Shown here: positions 24,775-33,582 of the stretch, piece after piece
Position numbering within the stretch: position 1 is the stretch's first letter
Layout of the letters: every line of letters begins with the position of its first letter
DNA from: Streptomyces canus 299MFChir4.1
GTDB lineage: Bacteria; Actinomycetota; Actinomycetes; Streptomycetales; Streptomycetaceae
Length of the DNA: 64,000 nt
Assembly (NCBI RefSeq): GCF_000383615.1
Contig: NZ_KB911591.1
Location: forward strand, 80,669-144,668
Reading direction: 5' to 3'
Notes under the pieces: model-generated
What the model was told of the DNA's origin: nothing
The model's input: the letters and a program-made list of their open reading frames with translations, nothing else
The model's database searches: none
Translations under genes and position numbers: made by a program

Positions 24775-25230
24775 TCAGCCCCACGCGCCGGCGATCTGCC
24801 GGGTCGTGGCGTTGAGCCGGTTGAACAGGTTCGTGACGCCGATCATCAGGACGATCGCCGCGAGCTGCTGCTCGTCGAAGTAGGTGGCGGCCGTGTCCCA
24901 GACCTCGTCGCTCACCGCGTCGGGACGGTCGGCCAGGCGGGTCGCCGACTCGGCCAGCGTGAGCGCCGCCCGCTCCTCCTCGGTGAAGTAGGGGGCCTCC
25001 CTCCAGGCGGCGACCGTGGCCAGTCGCTCGTCGCTCACTCCCGCCTTGCGGGCCGTCTTGGCGCCGGCGTCGACACACGCGCTGCATCCGTTGATCTGAC
25101 TGACCCGCAGATGCACCAGCTCCAGGGTCTGCACGTCCACCCCACCGGAGTGCACGGCCTTGAAGAGCTGCTGGATGGGCTGCATGGCGTCGGACAGGAC
25201 AACGGCGGGGTTCTGCATACGGGACTGCAT
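24775..25230 (-). CDS. AhpD-like / carboxymuconolactone-decarboxylase-family protein
   Basis: A 151-residue alkylhydroperoxidase-like protein. Start ATG after GAGGAGAG. The family motif is INGCSACVDAGAKTARKAG (about 50-68) with the redox CxxC and nearby acidic residue, followed by ERLATVAAWREAPYF, EERAALTLAESATRLAD and LIGVTNLFNRLNATT. The expected role is thiol-dependent peroxide or alkylhydroperoxide reduction, though many members are uncharacterised. It precedes the DUF1801 gene. Confidence 0.9.
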   Translation of the reverse strand: MQSRMQNPAVVLSDAMQPIQQLFKAVHSGGVDVQTLELVHLRVSQINGCSACVDAGAKTARKAGVSDERLATVAAWREAPYFTEEERAALTLAESATRLADRPDAVSDEVWDTAATYFDEQQLAAIVLMIGVTNLFNRLNATTRQIAGAWG

Positions 25231-25407
25231 CAGGAATCTCTCCTCTGTCGGGCTGTCCCCCGTTCCTGCGGGGTGTGATTCCATCTCAGCCGAGAGGGCT
25301 TGTCAGGGCGACGGTGGTGGGACACCGTGGGACAGCCGAAACGGCCTTGAACAGGCACGATCCGGCCGGGAAGAGTTCTGCCGGGGCGGGACAGGGGGCG
25401 GGGGACA

Positions 25408-27891
25408 GTGGTGGAGCACGACAGCGCAGGGGGCGGCGACCCGCAGGAGGAGCTGGCCGCGCGGCTACGGCTGCTCCAGGAGCTGTCCAAGCGAGGTGTA
25501 CGGGCCCTCGCACGGGACGCCGGTCTCAGCTCCTCGTCCCTGTCCCGGTACCTCAGCGGGCAGACCGTACCGCCCTGGCCCGCGGTGATCGCCCTGTGCC
25601 GACTCGTCCAGCGCGACCCCCGCCCACTGCGCCCCCTGTGGGAGCGCGCCTCCCACCCCCTGCCGGCGCCGCCGAAGACCAGCCGCCAGGTCCCCCCTCC
25701 GTCGCCGCCCGCCGGGGCCCCGCGTCCGCCCCGCAACGACCTCCCGCGTGACGTTCCCGACTTCACCGGCCGCGAGGCCCAGCTCGCGGCCGTGCTCGAC
25801 GGGGTGGCCGGCAGCCGGGTGATCGCCGTCGACGGCATGGCGGGCGTCGGCAAGACCTGCCTGGCCGTGCACGCGGCGCACCGGCTCGCCGCCGACTACC
25901 CGGACGCCCAGCTCTACCTGGACCTGCACGGCTTCACCGAGGGCCGCAGACCGCTCGACCCCGACCGCGCCCTGCGGACGCTGCTCGCCGCCCTCGACGT
26001 GCCCTCCGAGAAGGTCCCTCAGGACGGCGGGGTCGAGGAGCTGGCCGCCTGCTGGCGGTCCGAACTGGCCCATCGGCGGGCCGTGGTGGTGCTCGACAAC
26101 GCCGCCGACGCCGACCAGGTCCGCCCGCTCCTGCCCGGTGCCGGACCCTCCGTAGCCCTCATCACCAGCCGCAACCGGCTGCTCGGCCTGGACGAGATCC
26201 CGCCGGTGTCGCTGGATGTGCTGACCGAGCGGGAGAGCGCCGAGCTGCTGGCCCGCGCCAGCGGCGAGACCGACGACGGCGAGGGGCGCCTGGCCCGTGA
26301 CCCCGGGGCCACGGCCGAGGTCCTGCGCCTGTGCGGCCATTTGCCGCTGGCCCTGCGGCTGGCCGCGGCCCGGCTGCGGCACCGGCCGGGCTGGACGGTG
26401 GGCATCCTGGTCGAGCGGATGGCGGAGGGGGCGAGCGAGTTCGACACCGCGTTCGCCATGTCCGTACGGCAGTTGGACCGCGTCAAGGCCCGGCTGTTCC
26501 GGCTGCTTGGCCTGCTGCCGGGCTCCTCGTTCGACGAGCACGTGGCGGCGGCGCTGGCGGACGTACCGCTGCGCAGCGCCCGCGCCATGCTGGAGGACCT
26601 GCTGGACGCCCATCTGGTCCAGCAGCCGGCGCCGGGCCGCTACCGCCTCCACGACCTGGTCCACCAGCACGCCCGCCGCGCCACCACGGAGCAGGACTCC
26701 CCGGCGGACCGGGACCGGGCCCTGACCCGGGTGCTCGACTACTACGTGCACGCGGCTGCCGCCGCCGACGCGGCGATGCCGTTCCTGTCGTCGAGCCGCG
26801 AGGCCTCCGTGGACCGCCCGCCGGCCGAACTGCCGCCCTTCCGCGACAAGATCGCGGCTCTCGTCTGGTTCGGCACCGAGTACCTGAACCTGCTGGCCGC
26901 GTTCGAGGCGGCGGAGGACGCCGGGGCCGACCGGCACATGTGCGAGCTGCCGCGCTTCATGCGGACGTACTTCGCCCGGCGCTGCGGCACCACGATGCTC
27001 AACGGCCTCTTCGAACGCTCCCTGGCCGCCGCGCAGCGCCTCGCCGACCCCCTGCAACTGGCCGAGGCGCACAGCGATGTGGGCTTCGCCCGCTACAACG
27101 CGGGCCGCATGGCGGAGGCGGCCGCCGCCTTCGAGGCGGCGGCACCCCTGGTCCTGCGCTCGGGGGATCTCCGCGTCGAGGCCGAACTGGCCATGCGGCG
27201 CGGCTACTTGAGATGGGACGAGGGCTACGTAGAGGAACCGCTGGACCTGTTCCGGCTGGCCGGGAAGCTGTACGCGGACGCCGACTGCCCCATGGGCACG
27301 GCCCACGCGACGGCGTACGAGGGGTGGGCGCTGCTGCAACTGGGGCACCGTGAGGAAGCGGCGCGGTTGGCCCGTACGGCGCTGGAGGTCCCGCACGCCG
27401 ACGGAGCCTGGCCGCCCACCCGGACGGCCCTGATCACGCTGGGCGTGGCCATCGCCCACGAGGACCCCGACGAGGCCGCCGAGCACCTGCACCGGGCGCT
27501 CGCCCTGGCCCGCGAGGACGGCCACAAGCACAACGAGGCGTGGTGCCTGAACTGCCTCGGCGTCGCCCTGCGCCGGATGGGCCGCCATGAGGAGGCGCTG
27601 GCGAGCCACGAGCAGGCGTTCGCGCTGCTGGACGAGCTGTTCGAGGAGCACTGGAAGATCCACTTCCTCAGCGCCTACGGCGAGACCTGCCGCCTGGCGG
27701 GCCGGCCCGACCAGGCCCTGCGCCTCCACCGCCAGGCCCTGGAACTGGCTCCGAAGCTCGGCCACCGCCACGCGGAGGCACTGGCCCACGAGGGCATCGC
27801 GGCGGTCCTCGACGAGACGGACCCGACGGCGGCGGCCGAACACCGGGCGGCGGGCCGGGCGGCTCTGCCGGAGCCCGGACCGGGCATCTGA
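25408..27891 (+). CDS. XRE-NB-ARC-TPR regulator (STAND ATPase)
   Basis: An 827-residue signal-transducing ATPase. It begins with an XRE-type HTH (about 20-75: LLQELSKRGVRALARDAGLS, SLSRYLSGQTVPPWPAV) and a Pro-rich linker. An NB-ARC module follows: Walker A GMAGVGKT (about 146-153), Walker B-like VVVLDNAADADQ, ALITSRNRLLGLDE and the GLPL-like CGHLPLALRLAAARL. A winged-helix part (LHDLVHQHARR) comes next, then about ten TPR-like helix pairs to the end. Such AfsR-relatives without the SARP domain usually act as ligand-gated transcription switches; some NB-ARC proteins serve in defence. Two GTG codons compete for the start. No neighbour reveals the target. Confidence 0.92.
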   Translation: MVEHDSAGGGDPQEELAARLRLLQELSKRGVRALARDAGLSSSSLSRYLSGQTVPPWPAVIALCRLVQRDPRPLRPLWERASHPLPAPPKTSRQVPPPSPPAGAPRPPRNDLPRDVPDFTGREAQLAAVLDGVAGSRVIAVDGMAGVGKTCLAVHAAHRLAADYPDAQLYLDLHGFTEGRRPLDPDRALRTLLAALDVPSEKVPQDGGVEELAACWRSELAHRRAVVVLDNAADADQVRPLLPGAGPSVALITSRNRLLGLDEIPPVSLDVLTERESAELLARASGETDDGEGRLARDPGATAEVLRLCGHLPLALRLAAARLRHRPGWTVGILVERMAEGASEFDTAFAMSVRQLDRVKARLFRLLGLLPGSSFDEHVAAALADVPLRSARAMLEDLLDAHLVQQPAPGRYRLHDLVHQHARRATTEQDSPADRDRALTRVLDYYVHAAAAADAAMPFLSSSREASVDRPPAELPPFRDKIAALVWFGTEYLNLLAAFEAAEDAGADRHMCELPRFMRTYFARRCGTTMLNGLFERSLAAAQRLADPLQLAEAHSDVGFARYNAGRMAEAAAAFEAAAPLVLRSGDLRVEAELAMRRGYLRWDEGYVEEPLDLFRLAGKLYADADCPMGTAHATAYEGWALLQLGHREEAARLARTALEVPHADGAWPPTRTALITLGVAIAHEDPDEAAEHLHRALALAREDGHKHNEAWCLNCLGVALRRMGRHEEALASHEQAFALLDELFEEHWKIHFLSAYGETCRLAGRPDQALRLHRQALELAPKLGHRHAEALAHEGIAAVLDETDPTAAAEHRAAGRAALPEPGPGI

Positions 27892-27937
27892 GAAACCGAA
27901 TCCGCACCGGCACCGATCCGCTGTGCCCTCTTCCGCC

Positions 27938-27967
27938 TTGCCAAAGCGGAACAGTGTTCCGTATCGT
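27938..27967 (+). promoter_or_regulatory. Predicted promoter of the aldo/keto reductase gene
   Basis: TTGCCA (27938-27943) and TATCGT (27962-27967) with an 18-bp spacer. The spacer contains a palindromic operator, a layout suited to repression. Confidence 0.55.
27947..27961. promoter_or_regulatory. Palindromic operator CGGAACA-G-TGTTCCG (TetR-like)
   Basis: Perfect 7-bp arms with one central base, inside the promoter spacer of the aldo/keto reductase. The shape suits a TetR-family dimer. An imperfect second copy follows 24 bp downstream. Confidence 0.6.
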
Positions 27968-27970
27968 TTG

Positions 27971-27985
27971 CGGAGCACGGTTCCG
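27971..27985. promoter_or_regulatory. Imperfect second operator copy
   Basis: CGGAGCACGGTTCCG keeps the outer CGGA...TCCG arms of the perfect site. It is placed just after the -10 box, where the transcript would start. Confidence 0.45.
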
Positions 27986-28070
27986 TTTTGCCGTACGGCG
28001 GCCGTACGGAGCCTCCGCAGCCGGGCCGCGCCATGCCGTACGGCCTCATCCGCCCTGGAGGAACACGCTC

Positions 28071-29090
28071 ATGCAGTACCGCACCTTGGGCCGCACCGGT
28101 GTGCAGGTCAGCTCCCTCGCGCTCGGCGCGATGAACTTCGGCAGGATCGGCCGCACCACTCAGGAGGAGGCCACCGCGATCGTCCACGCCGCTCTGGAGG
28201 CCGGCGTCAACGTCATCGACACCGCCGACATGTACGGCGACGGCGAGTCGGAGGAGATGGTCGGCAAGGCCATCACCGGTCGCCGCGACGACATCGTGCT
28301 GGCCACCAAGGCCGGCCTGCCCATCGGTGAGGAACGCAACCACCGGGGCAGTTCGCGCCGCTGGCTCGTCACCGAACTGGAGGCCAGCCTGCGCCGCCTC
28401 GGCGTGGACCACGTCGACCTGTACCAGATCCACCGCTGGGACCCGAACACCGGCGACGAGGAGACGCTGTCGGCCCTGACCGACCTGCAACGCGCCGGAA
28501 AGATCCGCTACTTCGGCTCCTCCACCTTCCCCGCCCACCGCATCGTGCAGGCCCAGTGGGTCGCCCGCGAGCACCGGCTGAGCCGCTACGTCACCGAACA
28601 GCCCAGCTACTCCGTCCTCCAGCGCGGCATCGAGGCCCACGTCCTGCCCGTGACGCAGGAGTACGGCCTCGGCGTACTGGTGTGGAGCCCGCTGGCCTCG
28701 GGCTGGCTCTCGGGCGCGATCCGCGAGGGCCGGGACATCACCACCCACCGTTCGGCGTTCCTGCCCCAGCGCTTCGACATGACACTCCCCGCCAACCGGA
28801 CCAGGCTCGACGCCGTCGAACGACTGGCCAAGGTCGCCGAGGACGCGGGCCTCACCCTCATCCGGCTCGCGCTCGGTTTCGTGACCGCACACCCCGGCGT
28901 GACCAGCGCCCTCATAGGCCCCCGCACGATCGACCACCTCCACGCCCAACTCGCCGCCGCGGACACCGTCCTGACCCCCGACGTACTCGACGCGATCGAC
29001 GAGATCGTCGCTCCCGGCACCGACTTGGCTCCGCAGGAGAACCACGACACCCCGCCCGCGCTCCTGGACCGGTCACTGCGTCGTCGCTGA
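28071..29090 (+). CDS. Aldo/keto reductase
   Basis: A 339-residue NADPH-dependent oxidoreductase. The ATG follows GGAGG by nine bases. The TIM-barrel signature residues are present: Asp in NVIDTADMYGDGESEEM, with the catalytic Tyr five residues on; Lys in DIVLATKAG; His in DLYQIHRWDPNTGDEETL. The C-terminal cofactor part has VTSALIGPRTIDHLHAQLAA. It resembles the YajO/YeaE-like branch acting on small aldehydes and ketones; the substrate is unknown. Transcription is probably controlled by the palindromic operator pair. Its last 150 bases recur, degenerate, in the 400 bp that follow. Confidence 0.93.
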   Translation: MQYRTLGRTGVQVSSLALGAMNFGRIGRTTQEEATAIVHAALEAGVNVIDTADMYGDGESEEMVGKAITGRRDDIVLATKAGLPIGEERNHRGSSRRWLVTELEASLRRLGVDHVDLYQIHRWDPNTGDEETLSALTDLQRAGKIRYFGSSTFPAHRIVQAQWVAREHRLSRYVTEQPSYSVLQRGIEAHVLPVTQEYGLGVLVWSPLASGWLSGAIREGRDITTHRSAFLPQRFDMTLPANRTRLDAVERLAKVAEDAGLTLIRLALGFVTAHPGVTSALIGPRTIDHLHAQLAAADTVLTPDVLDAIDEIVAPGTDLAPQENHDTPPALLDRSLRRR

Positions 29091-29154
29091 TGTGCGGGAG
29101 CCCCATACGACGGAGGGCCCGCGGCCAATTCGGGTCGGTCACCCGCGCGACCGG

Positions 29155-29475
29155 CTCACGGCTGCGGACAGCGTCCTGCCGGGCCGGTGTGCTCGACGCG
29201 ATCGTCGCCCCCCGTGCCCCCGCACGGTCGACCACGTCCACGCCCAACTCGCCGCCGCGGAGATCGTCCTGACCGCCGATGTGCTCGATGCGATCGGCGA
29301 GATCGTCGCCCCGGGCGTGACCAGTGCGCAGCGTAGGCCCCCGCGCGGTGGGACTTCGCGCCCAACTCGCCGCCGCGGACGCCGTCCTGACCGTCGACGT
29401 GCTCGATGCGATCGGCGGGTCGCCGCCCGGACACGGACCCGGCCCCGCCCGAGAACCACAACACGCCGCCCTCAC
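29155..29475 (+). repeat. Degenerate tandem copies of the aldo/keto reductase 3' end
   Basis: Three successive stretches resemble the last part of the reductase gene (28900-29075). Copy A (about 29155-29214) keeps a VLDAIVAP-like end. Copy B (about 29215-29314) encodes RTVDHVHAQLAAAEIVLTAD, then VLDAIGEIVAPG. Copy C (about 29315-29475) restarts with a VTSA-like segment, encodes AVGLRAQLAAADAVLTVDVL in a different frame, and ends with a PGHGPGPAREPQHAAL-like match to the original C-terminus. The frames are broken, so this is a pseudogene array rather than coding sequence. Together with the spacer it fills the 446 bp to the next gene. Confidence 0.8.
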
Positions 29476-29536
29476 TTCTCGCCCCGCCCCGCCGCTGACC
29501 GGCGGGGGAGACCCGTACGAAAGGAACCCACCGCCC

Positions 29537-30454
29537 ATGCCGCATCACCCCCCGCCCAGCTTCGGGATCATGACCGCCCCCATGCAGGTCGACTACCACG
29601 ACATCCTGCGGGTCTGGCGCGAGGCGGACGCCGTTCCCGGCATCGAGCACGCCTGGCTCTTCGACCACCTCATGCCGATCGGCGGTGACCCCGACGGACC
29701 CGCCTACGAAGGGTGGACGCTCCTCGCGGCCCTGGCCGCCCAGACCCGACGGCTACGGCTCGGCGTCATGGTGACCAGCAACCGCTTCCGGCCGCCCGCG
29801 ATGCTGGCCAAGATCGCCACGACGGTCGACGTCGTCTCCGGCGGTCGGCTCGACTTCGGTATCGGTGTCGGCTCCCGCCCGGACCACCCCCTGGCGAGGC
29901 GCGAGTACGAGGCCCACGGCCTGCCCTTCCACGACGCCGCGCACGCGGTGGCGAGCCTCGCCGAGGCATGCACGGTGATCAAGAGGCTGTGGACCGAGGA
30001 GAAGCCCTTCGACCACCACGGCACCCACCACCACCTCACCGGCGCCTTCGGCAACCCCAAACCGGTCCAGCGCCCCCACCCCCCGATCCTCATCGGCGGC
30101 CGCTCGTCAGCGACCCTGCGCACAGCGGCCCGTCACGCCGACCTGTGGAACATCCCCGGAGGCGACATCGACGACGTCACCCGTCGCAGCGCCCTGCTGG
30201 ACCGCTACTGCGAGGAGATCGGCCGCGATCCGGCCGAGATCACCCGCTCGATCCACCTGCCGGTCTCCTACGACCGTCCGGGCCCCACCCGCGACGCGAT
30301 CAGCGAGGCGACCGACGCCGGCTTCACCCACATCGTGCTCGGTCTGCCGTCGCCCTACCCCGCCCACGTCGCCCGGTGGGTCGCCGACGAACTCGTCGGT
30401 CCCTCGGCCCGACCGGTCACTTCCAGCCGTACGCGTACGCCGCCACCCACGTGA
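29537..30454 (+). CDS. LLM-class F420-dependent oxidoreductase
   Basis: A 305-residue luciferase-like TIM-barrel protein. ATG after AAAGGAA. It shows FGIMTAPMQVDY at the N-terminus, AWLFDHLMPIG, LRLGVMVTSNRFRPPAMLAK, DVVSGGRLDFGIGVG (cofactor/phosphate region), NPKPVQRPHPPILIGGRS and a C-terminal TDAGFTHIVLGL. Family members reduce or oxidise small substrates with F420H2 or FMNH2; the flavin type is inferred from similarity to actinobacterial F420 enzymes. Its last 38 bases overlap the 3' end of the convergent GH16-like gene. Confidence 0.92.
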   Translation: MPHHPPPSFGIMTAPMQVDYHDILRVWREADAVPGIEHAWLFDHLMPIGGDPDGPAYEGWTLLAALAAQTRRLRLGVMVTSNRFRPPAMLAKIATTVDVVSGGRLDFGIGVGSRPDHPLARREYEAHGLPFHDAAHAVASLAEACTVIKRLWTEEKPFDHHGTHHHLTGAFGNPKPVQRPHPPILIGGRSSATLRTAARHADLWNIPGGDIDDVTRRSALLDRYCEEIGRDPAEITRSIHLPVSYDRPGPTRDAISEATDAGFTHIVLGLPSPYPAHVARWVADELVGPSARPVTSSRTRTPPPT

Positions 30455-31325
30455 TGTCGAGCTGCGCGCTGCTGCCCGGCGCCGCCCCCGGACCCTCCAG
30501 GGCGCTCTCGTTCTGGAGCACCCAGGACAGGGGAAGGCCCGGCACACCACGGGTGTCGTGACCCGTCTGCCGACCGTCGACGAAGAACCGGACGTGGCCC
30601 GGCGTCCACTCGGTGGACACGGTGTGCCACCGCGTCCAGTCGTCGCTCCCCGGGAAGTAGCCCTGCTCACCGCCGCCGCAGGGGTGGTGGAAGGAGCTGA
30701 GGGTGCCGGTCCACTCGCCCTCGGGGTGGTCCATCTCGCAGCCCCCGCCGTAGTGCAGCCACGCGGACTTGTACCCGGGAGCCGGCTTCGTGACCTTGAT
30801 GCGCGCGCTGTACTTGCCGTACTTCATCTGCATCACCGCACGCGGCACCAGCGCCGCGGCATGCACGGGGCCGCCGTCCGCGGGCCGCCACATCCGGATC
30901 GACATCCGCCCGTCGCCGTTCGCGGCGGGACCGACGCTCACGGTGTCCTCCGGGTGGTAGACGCCCACCACGTCCCGCCCCCGACTGGCGGCCGTGTCGG
31001 GCCAACCCGTCGGGTACGCCCACCAGTTGTCCCGGTACTTCCCCTTCAGGCCCCCGCAGTGGGCCGCGGACGTGTCGACGTCGTGCTCGCAGTCGCTGAA
31101 CGAACCCAGCGGCACCCGGTCGCCGTTGAAGTCCTCAGCGAGGACCTGCCAGAAGGGCCCGCAGTCACCACGGGGAAGGCGCGTGGCGGTGGTCCGGCAG
31201 GCGTCGGCCGGAGCGGGGGCCCCATCGGCCCGGGGGAGGCCGAGGAGGCCGCCGCCCACGAGCAGGAGGCTCGCGGCCGTCACCAGGATCCGTTTGTGGT
31301 GGTGCGGCGCTGCGTGTGAACCCAT
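30417..31325 (-). CDS. Secreted GH16-like glycoside hydrolase
   Basis: A 302-residue protein with a GAAGGAG ribosome site. Residues 1-36 form a signal peptide (HHHKRILVTAASLLLVGGGL, ADGAPA). The beta-jelly-roll shows FWQVLAEDFNGD, YGKYSARIKV, the catalytic ExDxxE-like motif in CEMDHPEGEWTG (about 197-204), WHTVSTEWTPGHVRFFVDG and a final DITWVAAYAYGWK. GH16 enzymes cut beta-1,3/1,4-glucans, agars or carrageenans. The subfamily is not evident, and six Cys residues suggest disulphides. It is convergent with, and overlaps, the F420 oxidoreductase gene. Confidence 0.85.
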   Translation of the reverse strand: MGSHAAPHHHKRILVTAASLLLVGGGLLGLPRADGAPAPADACRTTATRLPRGDCGPFWQVLAEDFNGDRVPLGSFSDCEHDVDTSAAHCGGLKGKYRDNWWAYPTGWPDTAASRGRDVVGVYHPEDTVSVGPAANGDGRMSIRMWRPADGGPVHAAALVPRAVMQMKYGKYSARIKVTKPAPGYKSAWLHYGGGCEMDHPEGEWTGTLSSFHHPCGGGEQGYFPGSDDWTRWHTVSTEWTPGHVRFFVDGRQTGHDTRGVPGLPLSWVLQNESALEGPGAAPGSSAQLDITWVAAYAYGWK

Positions 31326-31500
31326 CCCGAGGCTCCTTCAGGCGGCCGACGCCGTCCGCCCTTGCCTCGCGGAGCACCGGAAGGCCATGAACCGCGGCGG
31401 AGCGGACCGCACTTCGCGAAGGAACATCCTCGCCCGCCGCACCGCGCGGCGCCATCCCCAGGACGCGCCGCGAACCGGAGGGCCCGCTCCGCCGGCCGCC

Positions 31501-31818
31501 TCAGAACTCGCTGTCGATGCCGGTCACGACCGCCGGGCCCAACGGGGCGTCCTCCTCTTCCAGGCCGCTGTCCCGCAGGGCCCCGGAGACCAGCCGTACC
31601 GCTTCGGCCTCCGCCTGCAACCGGTCCGGGGCCTCGACCTCCACCCGGGCGGCGAACATGCCGTCCTCCTCCACGGACAGCACACTCAGCTCCTCGCTCT
31701 CCCCGAGATCGGTGTTCCTGGGGTCCTGAGGCCGAAGCCTTCGTCCGATGTCCGAGCGGACGCTGTCGGGCACTTCCCGCAGGAAGGTGCCGGGGACGGT
31801 GATGACGTAGGTGGTCAC
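31501..31818 (-). CDS. Hypothetical 105-residue acidic protein
   Basis: GTG start five bases after AAAGGAG, so translation is likely. The product is acidic and soluble with alternating beta/alpha character: TTYVITVPGTFLREVPDS, an ELSVLSVEEDG strand, FAARVEVEAPDRLQAEAEAV (a ferredoxin-like alpha/beta feel) and a short acidic end. No signal peptide or membrane segment. I recognise no family. It stands alone between the GH16-like gene (175 bp gap, nothing notable seen) and a gene-poor 528-bp stretch. Confidence 0.7.
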   Translation of the reverse strand: MTTYVITVPGTFLREVPDSVRSDIGRRLRPQDPRNTDLGESEELSVLSVEEDGMFAARVEVEAPDRLQAEAEAVRLVSGALRDSGLEEEDAPLGPAVVTGIDSEF

Positions 31819-32346
31819 GGGGACTCCTTTCTGACGTCCTACCCGGTTCCCCGTGATTCCGATCGGAACCGAAGGCGCACGGCTCCGGATGTGGAGGAGG
31901 CGTGTCGCCCACGGTGGTTTTCTGGAACCGTCCCTGCATGGTCACGCCGGTCGGGGGTAAGCGCGGCCAGAACACTGAATCTCGGGATGGGCGGACGATG
32001 ACGGCGTCGGTGACGGCTGGCACGGGTACGGCGGAGCTGGAGGGGGAGGCCCCCGCACGGGGCGGCGTCGAGCTCGGCCACGCCCCGCGTGACACCGGCG
32101 GCCACCCTGCGAATCCCTCTGGCCCTCGCGAGGAACTGAGCGGGGAGTGAAGATCGCTTACGAGGAGCAGGACTGCCGAGGCGGCCGCACGGCCCCGCCT
32201 GAGGACCGGCCCACGGGTGGACGCGCTGTCCACCGCCGTGGGCGACGGGTGAACATCGGATCGTCGCTCTGACCGTGTTCCCGGCGTTGTCCTGGACAAC
32301 GGCCGGCGGCAGGCGACAAGTATGCAGTGGGGAGGCCGGGACGAGA
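31819..32346. other. 528-bp intergenic stretch before the receiver-PP2C operon
   Basis: No convincing gene. It holds a perfect 12-bp palindrome TTCCGATCGGAA (31857-31868) just upstream of the acidic hypothetical gene. It also holds a hairpin with arms GGTGGAC/GTCCACC (32216-32234) 113 bp before the receiver-PP2C start. A 50-codon frame from ATG 31998 to 32150 looks low in complexity and is not counted as a gene. Confidence 0.5.
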
Positions 32347-33567
32347 GTGATCTCGGGGACTGAGGCTGCCGCATTGGTGTCCACGGCGGCAGCCGGTGCC
32401 GAGACGGCGTGGGAGCACCGGGAGCCGTCGGTTCTCCTCGTGGAGGACGATCCCGGCGACGCGGTGCTCGTGGAGGAACTGGTCGTCGACGGCGCCGTGA
32501 AGATGCGGCTGCGATGGGCGCGGTCGATGGCCGAGGCCGCCGAGGTGCTGGCCACCGAGACACCCGACTGCGTCCTGCTGGACCTGCACCTGCCGGACGC
32601 CCAGGGTCTTGAGGCGGTCTCGCGCGTCCAGGGGCTGGCCGAGCAGGTGGCCATCGTGGTCCTCACCGGCCTCGCCGAGGAGCAGACCGGACTCGCCGCG
32701 GTCGCGGCCGGCGCACAGGACTACCTGGTCAAGGGCCGGGTCGAGCCCGAGCTGTTCGGGCGGGCAGTGCGCTACGCGATCCAGCGCAAGCAGACCGAGC
32801 AGGCGGCGGTGGCCCTCCAGGCCGGCGCACTCCAGGCGCAGGAGAACGCCCGCCTGGAGCGTGGCCTCCTGCCCCGCCCCCTGCTGCGCGCCGAAGGCGT
32901 CCAGGTGGTGGCCCGCTACCGGCCCGGACGCGCCCAGACGCTGCTGGGCGGCGACTTCTACGACATCGTCCAGAGCGCCGACGGCACCCTCCACGCCCTC
33001 ATCGGGGACGTCTCCGGGCACGGCCCGGACGAGGCGGCCCTGGGAGTCGCCCTGCGGATCGCCTGGCGCACCCTCGTCCTCAGCGGGATCACCGGCGCGC
33101 AGCAGATGGCCCGCCTGGAGGAACTGCTGATGGCCGAGCGGGCCCGTGACGAGGTCTTCGCGACCCTCGTGACCCTGGCCGCCGTCCCGGGAGAGCAACA
33201 GGCCCACGTCGTCCGAGCCGGTCATCACGGCCTGCTCCGGCGCAGCGGGACGGACGTGGAGTGGGTGGAGGTGCCCGGCGGACCGGCCCTGGGCATGGTC
33301 CCGGGCGGCGCGAGGTGGCCGACCGCGGAACTGGCGGTGCCCGCGGGCACGTCGGTGGTGCTCTTCACCGACGGCCTCTTCGAGGGGCACGTGAGCCGGG
33401 GCACGGAACGCCTCGGCGAGGAAGGACTGCTGGCCCTCGCCCGGGAGGGAGCCGCCCTGGAACCGGAGGCCTTCGTGGACCGGCTGATAGAGAAGGCCGA
33501 GAGCCTCGCCGAAGCGCGGGGCGGCCTGGCCGACGATGTGGCCGTCGTCCATCTGAACTGGAACTGA
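32347..33567 (+). CDS. Receiver-PP2C (SpoIIE) response regulator phosphatase
   Basis: About 406 residues; GTG start after GGGAGG. Residues about 28-145 are a receiver domain (SVLLVEDDPGDAVLVEEL, phospho-acceptor Asp in CVLLDLHLPDAQGLEAV, Thr in VVLTG, Lys in YLVKGRVEP). A short coiled linker leads to a SpoIIE phosphatase (about 185-405: LLGGDFYDIV, IGDVSGHGPDEAAL, VVRAGHHGLLRR, VVLFTDGLFEGH, DDVAVVHLN). Phosphorylation by the kinase next door would be expected to gate the phosphatase and so an anti-anti-sigma factor. It is the first of three tightly packed genes. Confidence 0.93.
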   Translation: MISGTEAAALVSTAAAGAETAWEHREPSVLLVEDDPGDAVLVEELVVDGAVKMRLRWARSMAEAAEVLATETPDCVLLDLHLPDAQGLEAVSRVQGLAEQVAIVVLTGLAEEQTGLAAVAAGAQDYLVKGRVEPELFGRAVRYAIQRKQTEQAAVALQAGALQAQENARLERGLLPRPLLRAEGVQVVARYRPGRAQTLLGGDFYDIVQSADGTLHALIGDVSGHGPDEAALGVALRIAWRTLVLSGITGAQQMARLEELLMAERARDEVFATLVTLAAVPGEQQAHVVRAGHHGLLRRSGTDVEWVEVPGGPALGMVPGGARWPTAELAVPAGTSVVLFTDGLFEGHVSRGTERLGEEGLLALAREGAALEPEAFVDRLIEKAESLAEARGGLADDVAVVHLNWN

Positions 33568-33582
33568 GTGAGTGGGAGCACG

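Noticed and set aside
31998..32150. A 50-codon frame upstream of the receiver-PP2C operon
   Set aside because: No clear ribosome site, low-complexity Gly/Glu/Pro product, and many overlapping frames in high-GC DNA.
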